This document shows, piece after piece, positions 7,771-15,786 of a stretch of 64,000 nt of DNA. The stretch covers positions 62,001-126,000 of the forward strand of contig CAZAEH010000001.1 of the NCBI GenBank assembly GCA_964484255.1, in the 5' to 3' direction. The stretch comes from UBA6215 sp964484255 (GTDB taxonomy: Bacteria; Omnitrophota; Gorgyraeia; Pluralincolimonadales; Pluralincolimonadaceae). Positions within the stretch are counted from its first letter, which is position 1. Every line of letters starts with the position of its first letter. The notes beneath the pieces were generated by a model. That model did no database searches and was not told where the DNA came from. It saw only the letters and a list, made by a program, of their open reading frames with translations. The position numbers were made by a program, and so were the translations under genes.

Positions 7771-7805
7771 AAAGAGCCGGCGCCTCTTTTTTAAAGAAGC
7801 GCCGG
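7771..7805 (-). promoter_or_regulatory. Leader hairpin with an alternative fold ahead of the middle binding-protein gene
   Basis: A strong hairpin (arms 7777-7783 and 7799-7805, extended by 7785-7789 with 7793-7797, loop of three) lies between the promoter and the ribosome-binding site. The inner AAAGAG (minus strand, 7784-7789) can instead pair with CTCTTT (7771-7776), giving mutually exclusive structures. It could stabilise the mRNA or control it; no T-run follows. Confidence 0.45.
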
Positions 7806-7828
7806 TGATCTTTGCTTCTTATGGTCTT

Positions 7829-7857
7829 ATTATACTACTTTGTTTACCTTCGGTCTA
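7829..7857 (-). promoter_or_regulatory. Promoter for the middle binding-protein gene
   Basis: Minus strand TATAAT (7829-7834) with a 17-base spacer to a weak -35, TAGACC (7852-7857), which overlaps the stop codon of the upstream gene. Confidence 0.5.
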
Positions 7858-8442
7858 CTCGTAATAAATATCGTCAAAGTAGATAGTGAAACCGTCCGGG
7901 TTATCCGTGGCGCTCGCTGCAAAGCAGAAGCCGCCGGATATATACGAAAGGTCCTTGCCGGTCAAGTCTATCGTGTATTCCTTCCATTCCGGGGTAAGGG
8001 TTATAGGCCCTATGGAAGCGGTGTCGGTGTCGGCGTATTCGCCGGTTATGCCGCCAAGCTTGACCTCAGCGAGGGTCTCTCCGCCCTTGCCGCCGCGAGC
8101 CCAGAATACGAGCTTGGTAGCGCCGGTAAGGTCAAAACCGCCCGGTTTGGTTCCCCAGTTATTGGCCGGGTTCTGCCAGTAGATACCGCACCAGCCGGCG
8201 CCCTGTTTCTGCTCGCCGGTGGAAGTTATCTTGATACAGTTCGTCCCGCTGTGCGGGTTCTCTTTCCAGCCCGTATCAAGCTTAAGATCACCGTAATCGC
8301 CCATCCAACCCGAAGGTATATAATGGTTGTCACGGGAAGACCTGTCGCTGTATACGTTGAACTTCTTGAACTCGGCGTATGAGAGGCTCGTAACGCCGGC
8401 CATCACGGTTAAAAGCACTGCTAATACAACCAACTTCTTCAT
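7855..8442 (-). CDS. Secreted beta-sandwich carbohydrate-binding protein, copy B
   Basis: A protein identical to that of 6551-7138 (195 aa; signal peptide plus one CBM-like sandwich). The ATG at 8442 has AAAGGGGG upstream with good spacing; a TTG at 8448 is in frame but is less likely. It lies 16 bases downstream of the 8459 glycosidase, so it is probably cotranscribed with it, whereas copy A lies next to the second glycosidase. The pairing of each glycosidase with an identical binding protein is notable. Confidence 0.78.
   Translation of the reverse strand: MKKLVVLAVLLTVMAGVTSLSYAEFKKFNVYSDRSSRDNHYIPSGWMGDYGDLKLDTGWKENPHSGTNCIKITSTGEQKQGAGWCGIYWQNPANNWGTKPGGFDLTGATKLVFWARGGKGGETLAEVKLGGITGEYADTDTASIGPITLTPEWKEYTIDLTGKDLSYISGGFCFAASATDNPDGFTIYFDDIYYE
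7856..8442 (-). repeat. 587-bp perfect direct repeat, unit 2
   Basis: Second copy of 6552-7138, offset by 1304 bases. No mismatch was seen on reading both copies. The 5' flank here (AAAGGGGGTTGGCA) differs completely from that of unit 1. Confidence 0.9.
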
Positions 8443-8458
8443 TGCCAACCCCCTTTCG

Positions 8459-10402
8459 TTATTTTGTCCAGTTGTCTTTATACCAGAAATATGCCTTCTT
8501 CAACTTCCTGAGGAACGGGCTGTCAGAACCGTCACCCTGGCTGGCCACTCCCAGGTATTCCTCATGCAACCAACCGTCCGGGAACGGCCCGCGGAAATTC
8601 CCCGGTATCCTCGTCTTAGCCTTATAATCCCAGCCTTCCCATTCCTGCTTGGCCGGATCAAGCTGAGGGGGAGGACCGGCTTTCCACCACTCGTCCACCC
8701 ACTCGAAACATACACCGCCAAGAGCATTACCAAACCCCGAACCCGCCATGTTGTACTCGATATCTTCCCAATTGCCCTTATGATACTGGGCCTGGAGTTC
8801 TTCGCCTTTTTCGGGATTGTCCTTAAGATATGACGGGCAACCGTATTCCGTTATTATCGAAGGCCTTCCCGTAAGATCCCTTACGTCTTCCCAGTAAGTC
8901 CTGCCGAAACCGTTAGGGCCGCGGTAGACGTTCGCCCCAAAAACATCCACATCGGGGCAATACTTCGCGAAATAGTTCAGGTAGACCGTCTCGCCGTTGC
9001 AGATAGCCACCGGATGGTTTGGATCTATGGATTTTATCATCTTTGCGACTTCGTTGACGAACGCGTAATAAGCATCGGGCTGGAGTTTAGCGCGGCATCC
9101 CATACCCGGCTCGACTTCCGGGGTCCCCGGGTAACCGTAGTTATTCTCATTGCCCAATACCCACATAAGGATGTACGGCTCATCCTTATACTCCATGACC
9201 ACCTGTCTAACGCTCTCCATCATCTTCTTCTGCTGCGCCGGATCGGAGTAATCCGTGCCGCTGTACCAGTCCGCTCCGGATCCCACGGCATACATTCCGA
9301 GGAAATCCCCCATCAGGTACATAAAACCATAGTTCTCGTATCCGTCTTTAAGCAGGTCTTTGCTGGTAGAATGATGATAAAGGCGTATTGTATTAACGCC
9401 CATCTCCTTCATAAGCTGGAAATCCCCGACCGCCTTCTCATCTGCATCCTGCTTGTTGTTTTTGTTGGCATCTACATAAGCGTCATAGGGACCATCCGCT
9501 TTCCCGTTCTTGTTGAAATCAGCCGTCATCCAGTCGGTCTGGACATTCAGCGTGCCGTTGTCAGGGGTAAGCCCTATCTTGTTAGGCGAATATGCCATAG
9601 CCTTCATCGGGAACGGCTTTCCGTCCACCAACAGCTGCCAGTGTCCGTTCTCATATTTAACCAGCTTTACATGGCTACCGCCTGCCGAACTGATAACTTT
9701 AAGCTTGGAGAGATCCGTTTTAGGCGGTATTACCTCGTTCGGTTTGACTTTAACTAGCCTTCCGGGGTTGATTATGAATTTGTCGTTCGAAATTTCGTTA
9801 TCGAAGGAATTCTCTACGATTATTTTGGCGTCCTCAAGCCTGATACCGAGCTCCGGATGCATCCTGGTAAGATATTCGATCTCATTCAGCGACATTTTCG
9901 AGATGTAGAGCGGGGTATGCCAGAATGTCCAGCCTACCGACTTGGGAAAATTGACAAGGACGGCATAATGGGCCTTTATAGCCTGCGTGATATAACCTGC
10001 CTTGGCAAGGGCCACGGCCGTATAATGCTGCTTTACCCCGGGCTCATCGCTTGCAACAGCCCATTTATAAAAAGCAAGCGTCTGGTCGTCATTATTGACG
10101 AATTCCCATTGGTTGCCTGCGAGTCTCCCGGCGGCCTGCACTTCCCTGTAACCCGGGTCCTTATATACGCTGGTATTTGGATATATCCCCTCGCCTACTG
10201 CCGCGGCCAGGCCTTTCCTGTCCTTTATCGAATATTTGTAGTTCTCGGTGCCGACATTGCTGAATTCACCGTATTTGGAGTAGTCAACGATCTCTTCGGT
10301 ACCGGGGTCGAAAAGCGGCGTCAATACCGCAGGATATGAATTGGCGGAAGAAGCTAAAAACGTGATTATTGACACGGACAAAAGGATTTCCTTAAACCTC
10401 AT
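8459..10402 (-). CDS. Secreted GH2-like TIM-barrel glycosidase with helical N-terminal region and EF-hand-like insert
   Basis: 647 residues from the ATG at 10402, which has AGGAGG upstream; an earlier ATG at 10444 lacks one. Signal peptide, a 200-residue mostly helical region, then a barrel with LGNENNYGY (probable acid/base Glu419) and IITEYGCPSY (probable nucleophile Glu519), closely similar to the 5234 enzyme. Residues 295-323 carry two Asp/Asn-rich loops (DFNKNGKADG, DANKNNKQDADE) like calcium-binding EF-hand or dockerin loops, inserted before the first barrel helices. It has its own promoter at 10463-10490. Likely a surface or extracellular glycanase; substrate unknown. Confidence 0.82.
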   Translation of the reverse strand: MRFKEILLSVSIITFLASSANSYPAVLTPLFDPGTEEIVDYSKYGEFSNVGTENYKYSIKDRKGLAAAVGEGIYPNTSVYKDPGYREVQAAGRLAGNQWEFVNNDDQTLAFYKWAVASDEPGVKQHYTAVALAKAGYITQAIKAHYAVLVNFPKSVGWTFWHTPLYISKMSLNEIEYLTRMHPELGIRLEDAKIIVENSFDNEISNDKFIINPGRLVKVKPNEVIPPKTDLSKLKVISSAGGSHVKLVKYENGHWQLLVDGKPFPMKAMAYSPNKIGLTPDNGTLNVQTDWMTADFNKNGKADGPYDAYVDANKNNKQDADEKAVGDFQLMKEMGVNTIRLYHHSTSKDLLKDGYENYGFMYLMGDFLGMYAVGSGADWYSGTDYSDPAQQKKMMESVRQVVMEYKDEPYILMWVLGNENNYGYPGTPEVEPGMGCRAKLQPDAYYAFVNEVAKMIKSIDPNHPVAICNGETVYLNYFAKYCPDVDVFGANVYRGPNGFGRTYWEDVRDLTGRPSIITEYGCPSYLKDNPEKGEELQAQYHKGNWEDIEYNMAGSGFGNALGGVCFEWVDEWWKAGPPPQLDPAKQEWEGWDYKAKTRIPGNFRGPFPDGWLHEEYLGVASQGDGSDSPFLRKLKKAYFWYKDNWTK

Positions 10403-10462
10403 GTGGGGCCTCCTAAAGATAGCGTTAATATGTGATCTTAACATATCCTAAGCACCTATATA

Positions 10463-10490
10463 ATTATACAGTTTGAACGGCCAAAATCAA
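10463..10490 (-). promoter_or_regulatory. Promoter of the 8459 glycosidase operon
   Basis: Minus strand TTGATT (10485-10490), a 16-base spacer and a perfect TATAAT (10463-10468), about 60 bases before the start codon. Confidence 0.65.
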
Positions 10491-10498
10491 TATAAGAC

Positions 10499-13414
10499 TC
10501 ATTGCCCGCCGGCAAGGACCGCCCTGCCCCAATGCTTAGAGACGCGGTCGTTATCCTCTGAACCGTTCCATATAAGCCGGCATTCCCTGTTCCCTGTACC
10601 ATCGGCATCATCGACAGCCAAGTCCAGGCCAAGTTCCCTGCCGTTTGAGAAGTCGGCAAGCCCGAAGTTAGACAGTGAGATCCTCGCCTCAAGAATGTAA
10701 CCCGAATCCGTCTTCCTTGTTTTTATCTCGGAATCGCGGGGCGGCGAGTTGCGGACCCCTCCGTTCGCCTGTCCAAATATCCACATACGCTCATTGGCGC
10801 CGAAAGCTACCTGAAAATCGCTGGCTGAATAGCCATCCTTTGCAAGAAGGTCCGGGTCCAGGCTCAAAAAAAGTTCCAGGGCATCGCCATTGCACAGGTT
10901 GTAATTATACTTATTATTTACCATCGGCATATCATCTTTAATGTCGGCGAGCACATAAAGATTGTTCCTGTCCCAAAGCAGCCTGACCTTGCCGGAGAGG
11001 TCTTTGTCACCGTTGTAATCTCCGGTTCTCAGGATGGGCTTGCCCTTCATTGAACTGTCGATCGATATGACAGCGGCGGTATTCCAGGCATCATCCGCTA
11101 AACCGTCTATTTTTATTCCGGAAGCCGTATAACGCAGTTCATATGGGAATAACTGGGAAACTCTGACCTTGGACTTGAATTTATCCTTCAACGCTTTATT
11201 CTCCGACACATTTATATACTTAAGAGCAAACGCCCTTTTCCCGCCTGACATCCTTGCCGCTGCCGATATCAGGAACATCGTATCATCGATATTGTACGGA
11301 AGGGTAAAAGAAGTTTTATATGCGCCCCGACCGTTGAAATTGACACTGTATGATTTTGATATGTTATTGTTTATGTCCCTGATGATATAATCCAGGCCCA
11401 AGACGGCCGGGCTTCCCTTCTTCCTCTTCAAGAAAAAAGATAACTTTGGCTTCTGGCCTGCCGTATACTCTTTCCTGTCCGTCCTTATCTCCAGGACGGA
11501 TAAACCATCATAGGGGCTGTCCCCGGAAAACCTTGCATAATGCGGCCAAAAATCCCTGAATATTACGCTCACGGCCGCGGTGTGACCTGCAACGTATACC
11601 CCCGAAGCACCTGCCGCTATCATTTCTGAAAGACTATTAGCCCCTGCTTCCCCTTCCCCCATGTCTACTATCAAAGGAACACCCTTTGAAAAGGAATTCT
11701 TGAACCAGTTCACATAATCCCCCGCGTTTTCGTTTGCCGCGGCTCCGCCGGAGGGGAATCCTATGCCTGCTATACCGTTTACCTGCGGCGACGGAGGGCA
11801 GCCGCATCCCTCGCTATACTCAATTGATATAAATCTTTCGGGGTCGGCATGATCCGGAATAACAGGGGATGAACAAGAAGTGACGTAATAAAGGATATTC
11901 TCGTGCCTGCGCGACCAGACCGCCACTTCATCAGCGTATTTAGTGTCCTTAACATCGAGAGGCTGTACCACCATGAGACCGAACTTGCCTGCAATAATAA
12001 GATCGCGCTCTGAAAACGGCAACTTGGCCCTTATCGTATTAAAACCCGCTCGTTTGATACGGGACATGTCATCTTCAACGGCACCTGACGGCTCGTATAT
12101 CTTTCCTTTCACAAAAAATCTTTCCCCATCCACATATATCCAATCCCCTTTTACCGCAACCCTTTCCTTCCTGGATACCGGCTTATTTGAGGAAAAAGCT
12201 ATATCGAGAGATATTACGTCGCTTTCCATGCCGTCAGTGTATACTGCGCTGACCCCGTATTTATGCATCTTCGCACCGGGTCCAACGTCTTCTGAATAGA
12301 ACGGGCTTGCGGTAGCGGCTATACGTATACTGTCACGATATACGTTAAAACCTGAAAGAAAAGGATGGCTCGAGAGGTCCCAATACAGGTAGGCCTTGCC
12401 ATTTGAAGAGTACCCTCCAAAGGCCTTGGCACTGGAGTGTTTTATCTCTTTCCAATACGCCAAGCGCAGGTCATCCAAACGCGTTCCTTTTGGGCCCCTG
12501 AAAGAAACAGATCTTATTCCTTTTTGCCCAAAAACGCCGTCGCCTCCTTTTACTCCGTCGGGATTCACTCTTTCAAAAAGGTCAAAATCGTAATAAAATT
12601 TCTTTGGCCCGGACCATACAACCTTTACGCGGGGAGTGCTGTAAAGTTCGCCATCGTTGTCTGTAACGACCAGGGCACATTCTTCTCCGGAAGAATTACC
12701 TTCAACAATAAAAGATGTCCCGCTCGCCTCCGACCAGTCTTTTGGGGCGGGGTACTCTATATCCCTGCCACCGGGCATATCCACCTTCCATAAAAAACAA
12801 CCGGCGGGAGGTTCGTATTCTCCCGCCAGTTTTATTTTATCTATCTTATTGTCCGATATCAGGCTTATTTCGTCAAATATGAGCTTTGAGTTCCTTGCCC
12901 CCTTTACCGCGATGGCCAGCGCTTTTACCTCTTCCAGCCTCATAGATCTGTTCCCCGGACCTCCATCGGCATCAAAAAGGTCAAGCTTGAACCCGGAAAG
13001 GTCAAATACGACCTGTCTCCACCCTGTCCAATCGACCTTAACCCACTGTGAGCGCCATATATCATCGCTGCCATTCTTGAACTTCACGGATACATCGTCT
13101 CCCGAAGCATCCCCTAACACATACATAGAAACTGCCTTGAAATCCTTCCAATTAAGGGGAGCGGGAAACTCTTTCTGTATCTTTATATAGCCGGAACCTG
13201 AGGAAGGCCTGTAAGACAAGCCTATGGAAGACCTGCCCGGGTTGAGAGATTCCGTCTCATTAGTGATCTCATATGCTGCGGAGTTCACCGATACCTTCCG
13301 GTCCAAATGTTCGAAACCCTCTAATAACACTTTCGATCCTCCCGAAGTGTCTGGGTCAGCATAACTCGGAACCTGAATGACCAGCATTAAAGCTATACAG
13401 AAAATTTTGAACAA
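10499..13414 (-). CDS. Large secreted multidomain protein: binding sandwiches, degenerate glycosidase barrel and CBM9-like C-terminus
   Basis: About 971 residues. Signal peptide (FKIFCIALMLVIQVPSYA), two galactose-binding-like sandwiches (about 30-190 and 200-330), a fibronectin-III-like segment (about 335-410, LYWDLSSHPFLSGFNVYRD), a GH2-like barrel (about 415-650) and a C-terminal CBM9-like domain (about 780-971). The barrel keeps the entry strand (WIYVDGERFFVKGKIYEP, GFNTIRAKL), but the GNEN and TE(F/Y)G motifs of its neighbours are absent, so it may be inactive. I prefer the TTG at 13414 (AGGA six bases upstream, good signal peptide). An ATG at 13513 has no ribosome-binding site and is preceded by TTGACA, which suggests promoter sequence there. 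Confidence 0.68.
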   Translation of the reverse strand: MFKIFCIALMLVIQVPSYADPDTSGGSKVLLEGFEHLDRKVSVNSAAYEITNETESLNPGRSSIGLSYRPSSGSGYIKIQKEFPAPLNWKDFKAVSMYVLGDASGDDVSVKFKNGSDDIWRSQWVKVDWTGWRQVVFDLSGFKLDLFDADGGPGNRSMRLEEVKALAIAVKGARNSKLIFDEISLISDNKIDKIKLAGEYEPPAGCFLWKVDMPGGRDIEYPAPKDWSEASGTSFIVEGNSSGEECALVVTDNDGELYSTPRVKVVWSGPKKFYYDFDLFERVNPDGVKGGDGVFGQKGIRSVSFRGPKGTRLDDLRLAYWKEIKHSSAKAFGGYSSNGKAYLYWDLSSHPFLSGFNVYRDSIRIAATASPFYSEDVGPGAKMHKYGVSAVYTDGMESDVISLDIAFSSNKPVSRKERVAVKGDWIYVDGERFFVKGKIYEPSGAVEDDMSRIKRAGFNTIRAKLPFSERDLIIAGKFGLMVVQPLDVKDTKYADEVAVWSRRHENILYYVTSCSSPVIPDHADPERFISIEYSEGCGCPPSPQVNGIAGIGFPSGGAAANENAGDYVNWFKNSFSKGVPLIVDMGEGEAGANSLSEMIAAGASGVYVAGHTAAVSVIFRDFWPHYARFSGDSPYDGLSVLEIRTDRKEYTAGQKPKLSFFLKRKKGSPAVLGLDYIIRDINNNISKSYSVNFNGRGAYKTSFTLPYNIDDTMFLISAAARMSGGKRAFALKYINVSENKALKDKFKSKVRVSQLFPYELRYTASGIKIDGLADDAWNTAAVISIDSSMKGKPILRTGDYNGDKDLSGKVRLLWDRNNLYVLADIKDDMPMVNNKYNYNLCNGDALELFLSLDPDLLAKDGYSASDFQVAFGANERMWIFGQANGGVRNSPPRDSEIKTRKTDSGYILEARISLSNFGLADFSNGRELGLDLAVDDADGTGNRECRLIWNGSEDNDRVSKHWGRAVLAGGQ

Positions 13415-13561
13415 AACTCTTCCTATACCATTTTCACATTTTATAACAGAGGACTTTATAAAATAGGTATATAAGGTATTGTTAATAAGTAGGTTGTTTA
13501 TATGATGCCACATGAATATCGGGTTGTCAAGGGTATTTTTTTCACGTGTCGATGAGCCTTA

Positions 13562-13595
13562 ATAATAAAAACGGGGCCTATTTTTCAAGGCCCCG
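13562..13595 (-). terminator. Rho-independent terminator after the TIGR04073-type gene
   Basis: An 8-bp stem CGGGGCCT/AGGCCCCG (13572-13579 with 13588-13595) followed on the minus strand by TTTTTATTATT. It separates this gene from the glycan locus. Confidence 0.8.
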
Positions 13596-13627
13596 CAATA
13601 TTCTCTCTTCCAGATACAAGATTTTAC

Positions 13628-13963
13628 TTATTCAGCTGAATATACGAACTCGGGCTTTACTATCGGCTCATAGCCTTCCGGTATCGGGAACGGGAACGTT
13701 ACAGCTTCATAGATACCCGCGCCTGTACGGACAAGACCCAAACCTAAACCCTTGATCGTTCCGACTGTCAGGCCGGTGAATACGTTATTGGCCTTGCTCT
13801 CGTCTACTATGCCCTTAGGGATCTCAAGCCAGCCGGTAAAGGTATTTACCACGCCGCGGCCGAGCTTCTTGAAGGCATCCTGTGCATATGTAGGAGCGCT
13901 TACGGTCAAAAGACCGACCACAACCAATACCAGTATAGTCATCGTCAGGAATCTGCTCTTCAT
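13628..13963 (-). CDS. Exosortase system-associated protein, TIGR04073-like
   Basis: 111 residues: signal peptide (about 27, ending TYAQ) and a small Gly-rich domain with FKKLGRGVVNTFTGWLEIPK, GTIKGLGLGLVRT and the closing TFPFPIPEGYEPIVKPE, which I recognise as the TIGR04073 pattern. The family is found in exosortase-containing Gram-negatives; its molecular role is unknown. The ATG at 13963 (GGGGGAAG upstream) is chosen over 14023. It has its own consensus promoter and terminator, so it is monocistronic and probably well expressed. Confidence 0.82.
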   Translation of the reverse strand: MKSRFLTMTILVLVVVGLLTVSAPTYAQDAFKKLGRGVVNTFTGWLEIPKGIVDESKANNVFTGLTVGTIKGLGLGLVRTGAGIYEAVTFPFPIPEGYEPIVKPEFVYSAE

Positions 13964-13990
13964 CGACACTTCCCCCTTTCTTTTGCGATA

Positions 13991-14019
13991 AGTATACAAG
14001 ACCGGTGACTTTTTGTCAA
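13991..14019 (-). promoter_or_regulatory. Consensus sigma70 promoter of the TIGR04073-type gene
   Basis: Minus strand TTGACA (14014-14019), a 17-base spacer and TATACT (13991-13996), about 28 bases before the ATG. Confidence 0.8.
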
Positions 14020-14033
14020 GCAAAATTGAACCT

Positions 14034-15038
14034 TCATGAGATAAGGTTCCTGGGTTTTCCCTCCTGGAAACCTATTATATTGTCCGCGGTGGTCTCGAGT
14101 ATGCGCTGCACGGCTTCCTTTGAATTAAAAGCTATATGCGGCGTTATGACCACGTCATCACGCTTCATGAGGATATGGTTCCTTATAAGAGCCTTCATTT
14201 TATCCGCCGGGAAATCCTTAGAGAGCAGCTCCCTCTCTTCTTTTATAAGGTCCTCTCCCTCCAGCACGTCCAGCCCGGCTCCGCCTAATATTCCGTCATC
14301 CAGGGCCCGCACAAGGGCATCCGGCTCTATCAATCCGCCCCTGGCGGTATTGATAACAAGAGCGCCCTTCTTTATTGTCTTGATATTGCCCATGTTTATC
14401 AGATGGCGGGTCTTCTCGTTATACGGGACATGGAGAGTTATGATATCCGAATTAGCCAGCAGTTCATCTAACTGCGCATATTTGAACATCATTATCTCCT
14501 CGAGGAAGGAGTCCCTTTTTGTATCGAAAACCAGGACGTTCATCCCGAAACCCTTGGCCATCCTGACAACATGTAATCCTATATGCCCGGCCCCTATTAC
14601 CCCTATTGTCTTGCCCTTCAGGTCAAAACCCATGAGACCCTCGAGGTTGAAGTCGCCCTTGGCGGTACGCACGTAGGCCTTATGGATGTTCCTGGAAAGA
14701 GAAAGTATAAGGGCAAAGGTATGCTCGGCTACCGTCGCCTCACCGTAAGAAGGGACATTAGAGACCTTTATCTCCCTATCCCTGCAAGCATTTAGGTCTA
14801 TGTGGTCAAAACCCGTCGAACGGGTAGCTATGAACTTAAGGGCCGGCATGAGCCGGAGAACCTCCGGGCTGACCCTGTCATGGACAAAAACGGATATTAT
14901 TTCGCTCTCCTTGAATTTCGAGGCGGTATCCGGCTTCAGCCCGTTACGGCAAAAGAATACCTCGGAAGGTATCCTGAGCAGGGGTGAAAGATAGTCTTTT
15001 TCCCAGTCTTCGATGCCGAATACGGTAACGGCCTTCAT
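14034..15038 (-). CDS. D-isomer-specific 2-hydroxyacid dehydrogenase (D-lactate dehydrogenase-like)
   Basis: 334 residues, NAD-dependent, interconverting a 2-oxoacid and a D-2-hydroxyacid. Rossmann motif GVIGAGHIG at about residue 146. The catalytic set is the Arg in INTARGGLIEPDAL, the Glu in DVLEGED and the His in ITPHIAF. An insert after DVLEGEDLIKEERELLSKDF matches the D-lactate dehydrogenase/HicDH branch more than serine-type PHGDH. Last gene of an operon starting at queH; GGAG precedes its ATG. Substrate not certain: D-lactate is the best guess. Confidence 0.85.
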   Translation of the reverse strand: MKAVTVFGIEDWEKDYLSPLLRIPSEVFFCRNGLKPDTASKFKESEIISVFVHDRVSPEVLRLMPALKFIATRSTGFDHIDLNACRDREIKVSNVPSYGEATVAEHTFALILSLSRNIHKAYVRTAKGDFNLEGLMGFDLKGKTIGVIGAGHIGLHVVRMAKGFGMNVLVFDTKRDSFLEEIMMFKYAQLDELLANSDIITLHVPYNEKTRHLINMGNIKTIKKGALVINTARGGLIEPDALVRALDDGILGGAGLDVLEGEDLIKEERELLSKDFPADKMKALIRNHILMKRDDVVITPHIAFNSKEAVQRILETTADNIIGFQEGKPRNLIS

Positions 15039-15059
15039 TGGCGCTTCTCCTATCGGGTC

Positions 15060-15296
15060 TTAAACAGACTCTACCCTCTCTATTTCCGGTATGGCTTCCT
15101 TTATAGCGCGCTGGACACCCATCTGCAGGGTCATCTGAGACATCGGGCAGCAACCGCACGCGCCTTTCAGCTTCACCTTGACTACTTTGTCGACGACATC
15201 AACGAGTTCGATGTCCCCGCCATCCGCCTGGAGCATCGGGCGTATTTTTTCCAACGCTTCCTGGACCTTCACTTTCAGTTCATTTGTTTCGGCCAT
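15060..15296 (-). CDS. NFU-domain iron-sulfur cluster carrier
   Basis: 78 residues corresponding to the NifU C-terminal (NFU) domain alone. It has the conserved start VQEALEKIRPMLQADGGDIELVDV and the cluster-binding CGCCPMS (CxxC), followed by TLQMGVQRAIKEAIPEI. Such proteins receive and deliver [4Fe-4S] clusters. AAAGGAGG lies before the ATG. It sits between a zinc-ribbon membrane protein and the 2-hydroxyacid dehydrogenase. QueH, an Fe-S enzyme, lies upstream in the same operon and is a plausible client. Confidence 0.9.
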   Translation of the reverse strand: MAETNELKVKVQEALEKIRPMLQADGGDIELVDVVDKVVKVKLKGACGCCPMSQMTLQMGVQRAIKEAIPEIERVESV

Positions 15297-15308
15297 CTTT
15301 ATCCTCCT

Positions 15309-15623
15309 TTACCTGTTTGGGAACAACTCTTCAACTTGTTTATAATACCCGCTTACAGTTTCGAGCGATTTCGAAAAAGCGATCCACATCAGGACAGTAA
15401 CCAGTAATGCCGCCAATGTTATGTTGATCTTTTTCGTCCTGCTGTAGTTAGGGTTGAACCAAACCATCGGCAGCGCAAAAGGCCCGACGCACAGGAAGGC
15501 AATGACGAAGGCATACGTCTTAAAATACCACTTGCGCTGGACCCTGTTGAGGAACTCGCCGCAATGCTTGCATTTTATCGCGTCGTCCTGTATCTCCTCC
15601 GCGCAATACGGGCACTTCTTCAT
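15309..15623 (-). CDS. Zinc-ribbon membrane protein
   Basis: 104 residues. An N-terminal double zinc knuckle (CPYC at 4-7, CKHC at 18-21, the common KKCPYCAEEIQDDAIKCKHC arrangement) followed by two hydrophobic helices (about 33-55 and 68-86). These small proteins are widespread; the function is unknown. GAGG precedes the ATG. One base separates it from the coiled-coil gene upstream. Confidence 0.8.
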   Translation of the reverse strand: MKKCPYCAEEIQDDAIKCKHCGEFLNRVQRKWYFKTYAFVIAFLCVGPFALPMVWFNPNYSRTKKINITLAALLVTVLMWIAFSKSLETVSGYYKQVEELFPNR

Positions 15624-15624
15624 G

Positions 15625-15786
15625 TTACCTCTTTTCCAAAAGGCCTATGACCCTGTCGAGCTGTCCCGAGATCTTCTTCAACATGTCGATCTGTTCGCGC
15701 TGGACCCTCTCCTGTTTCTCCTGCATCACTTTGGCTTCCCCGGCTATCTTGGACAAGTCGCCCAATTTGTTAAGGTCGAACATCAT
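15625..15786 (-). CDS. Small coiled-coil protein, 53 aa
   Basis: Starts MMFDLNKLGDLSKIAGEAK and continues as one charged amphipathic helix (EKQERVQREQIDMLKKISGQL), so a short coiled coil is likely. Either of two adjacent ATGs (15786, 15783) may be used; both follow AAAAGGAGAA. The first overlaps the queH stop codon (ATGA), showing translational coupling. The N-terminus faintly resembles YbaB/EbfC nucleoid proteins, but the length is too short to assign it. Function unknown. Confidence 0.65.
   Translation of the reverse strand: MMFDLNKLGDLSKIAGEAKVMQEKQERVQREQIDMLKKISGQLDRVIGLLEKR

Noticed and set aside
12657..13190. Long plus-strand ORF opposite the multidomain glycan protein
   Set aside because: It lies antisense to clear domains, has no ribosome-binding site and a low-complexity Ser/Pro-rich translation. 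Treated as a shadow, as are the other long antisense ORFs.
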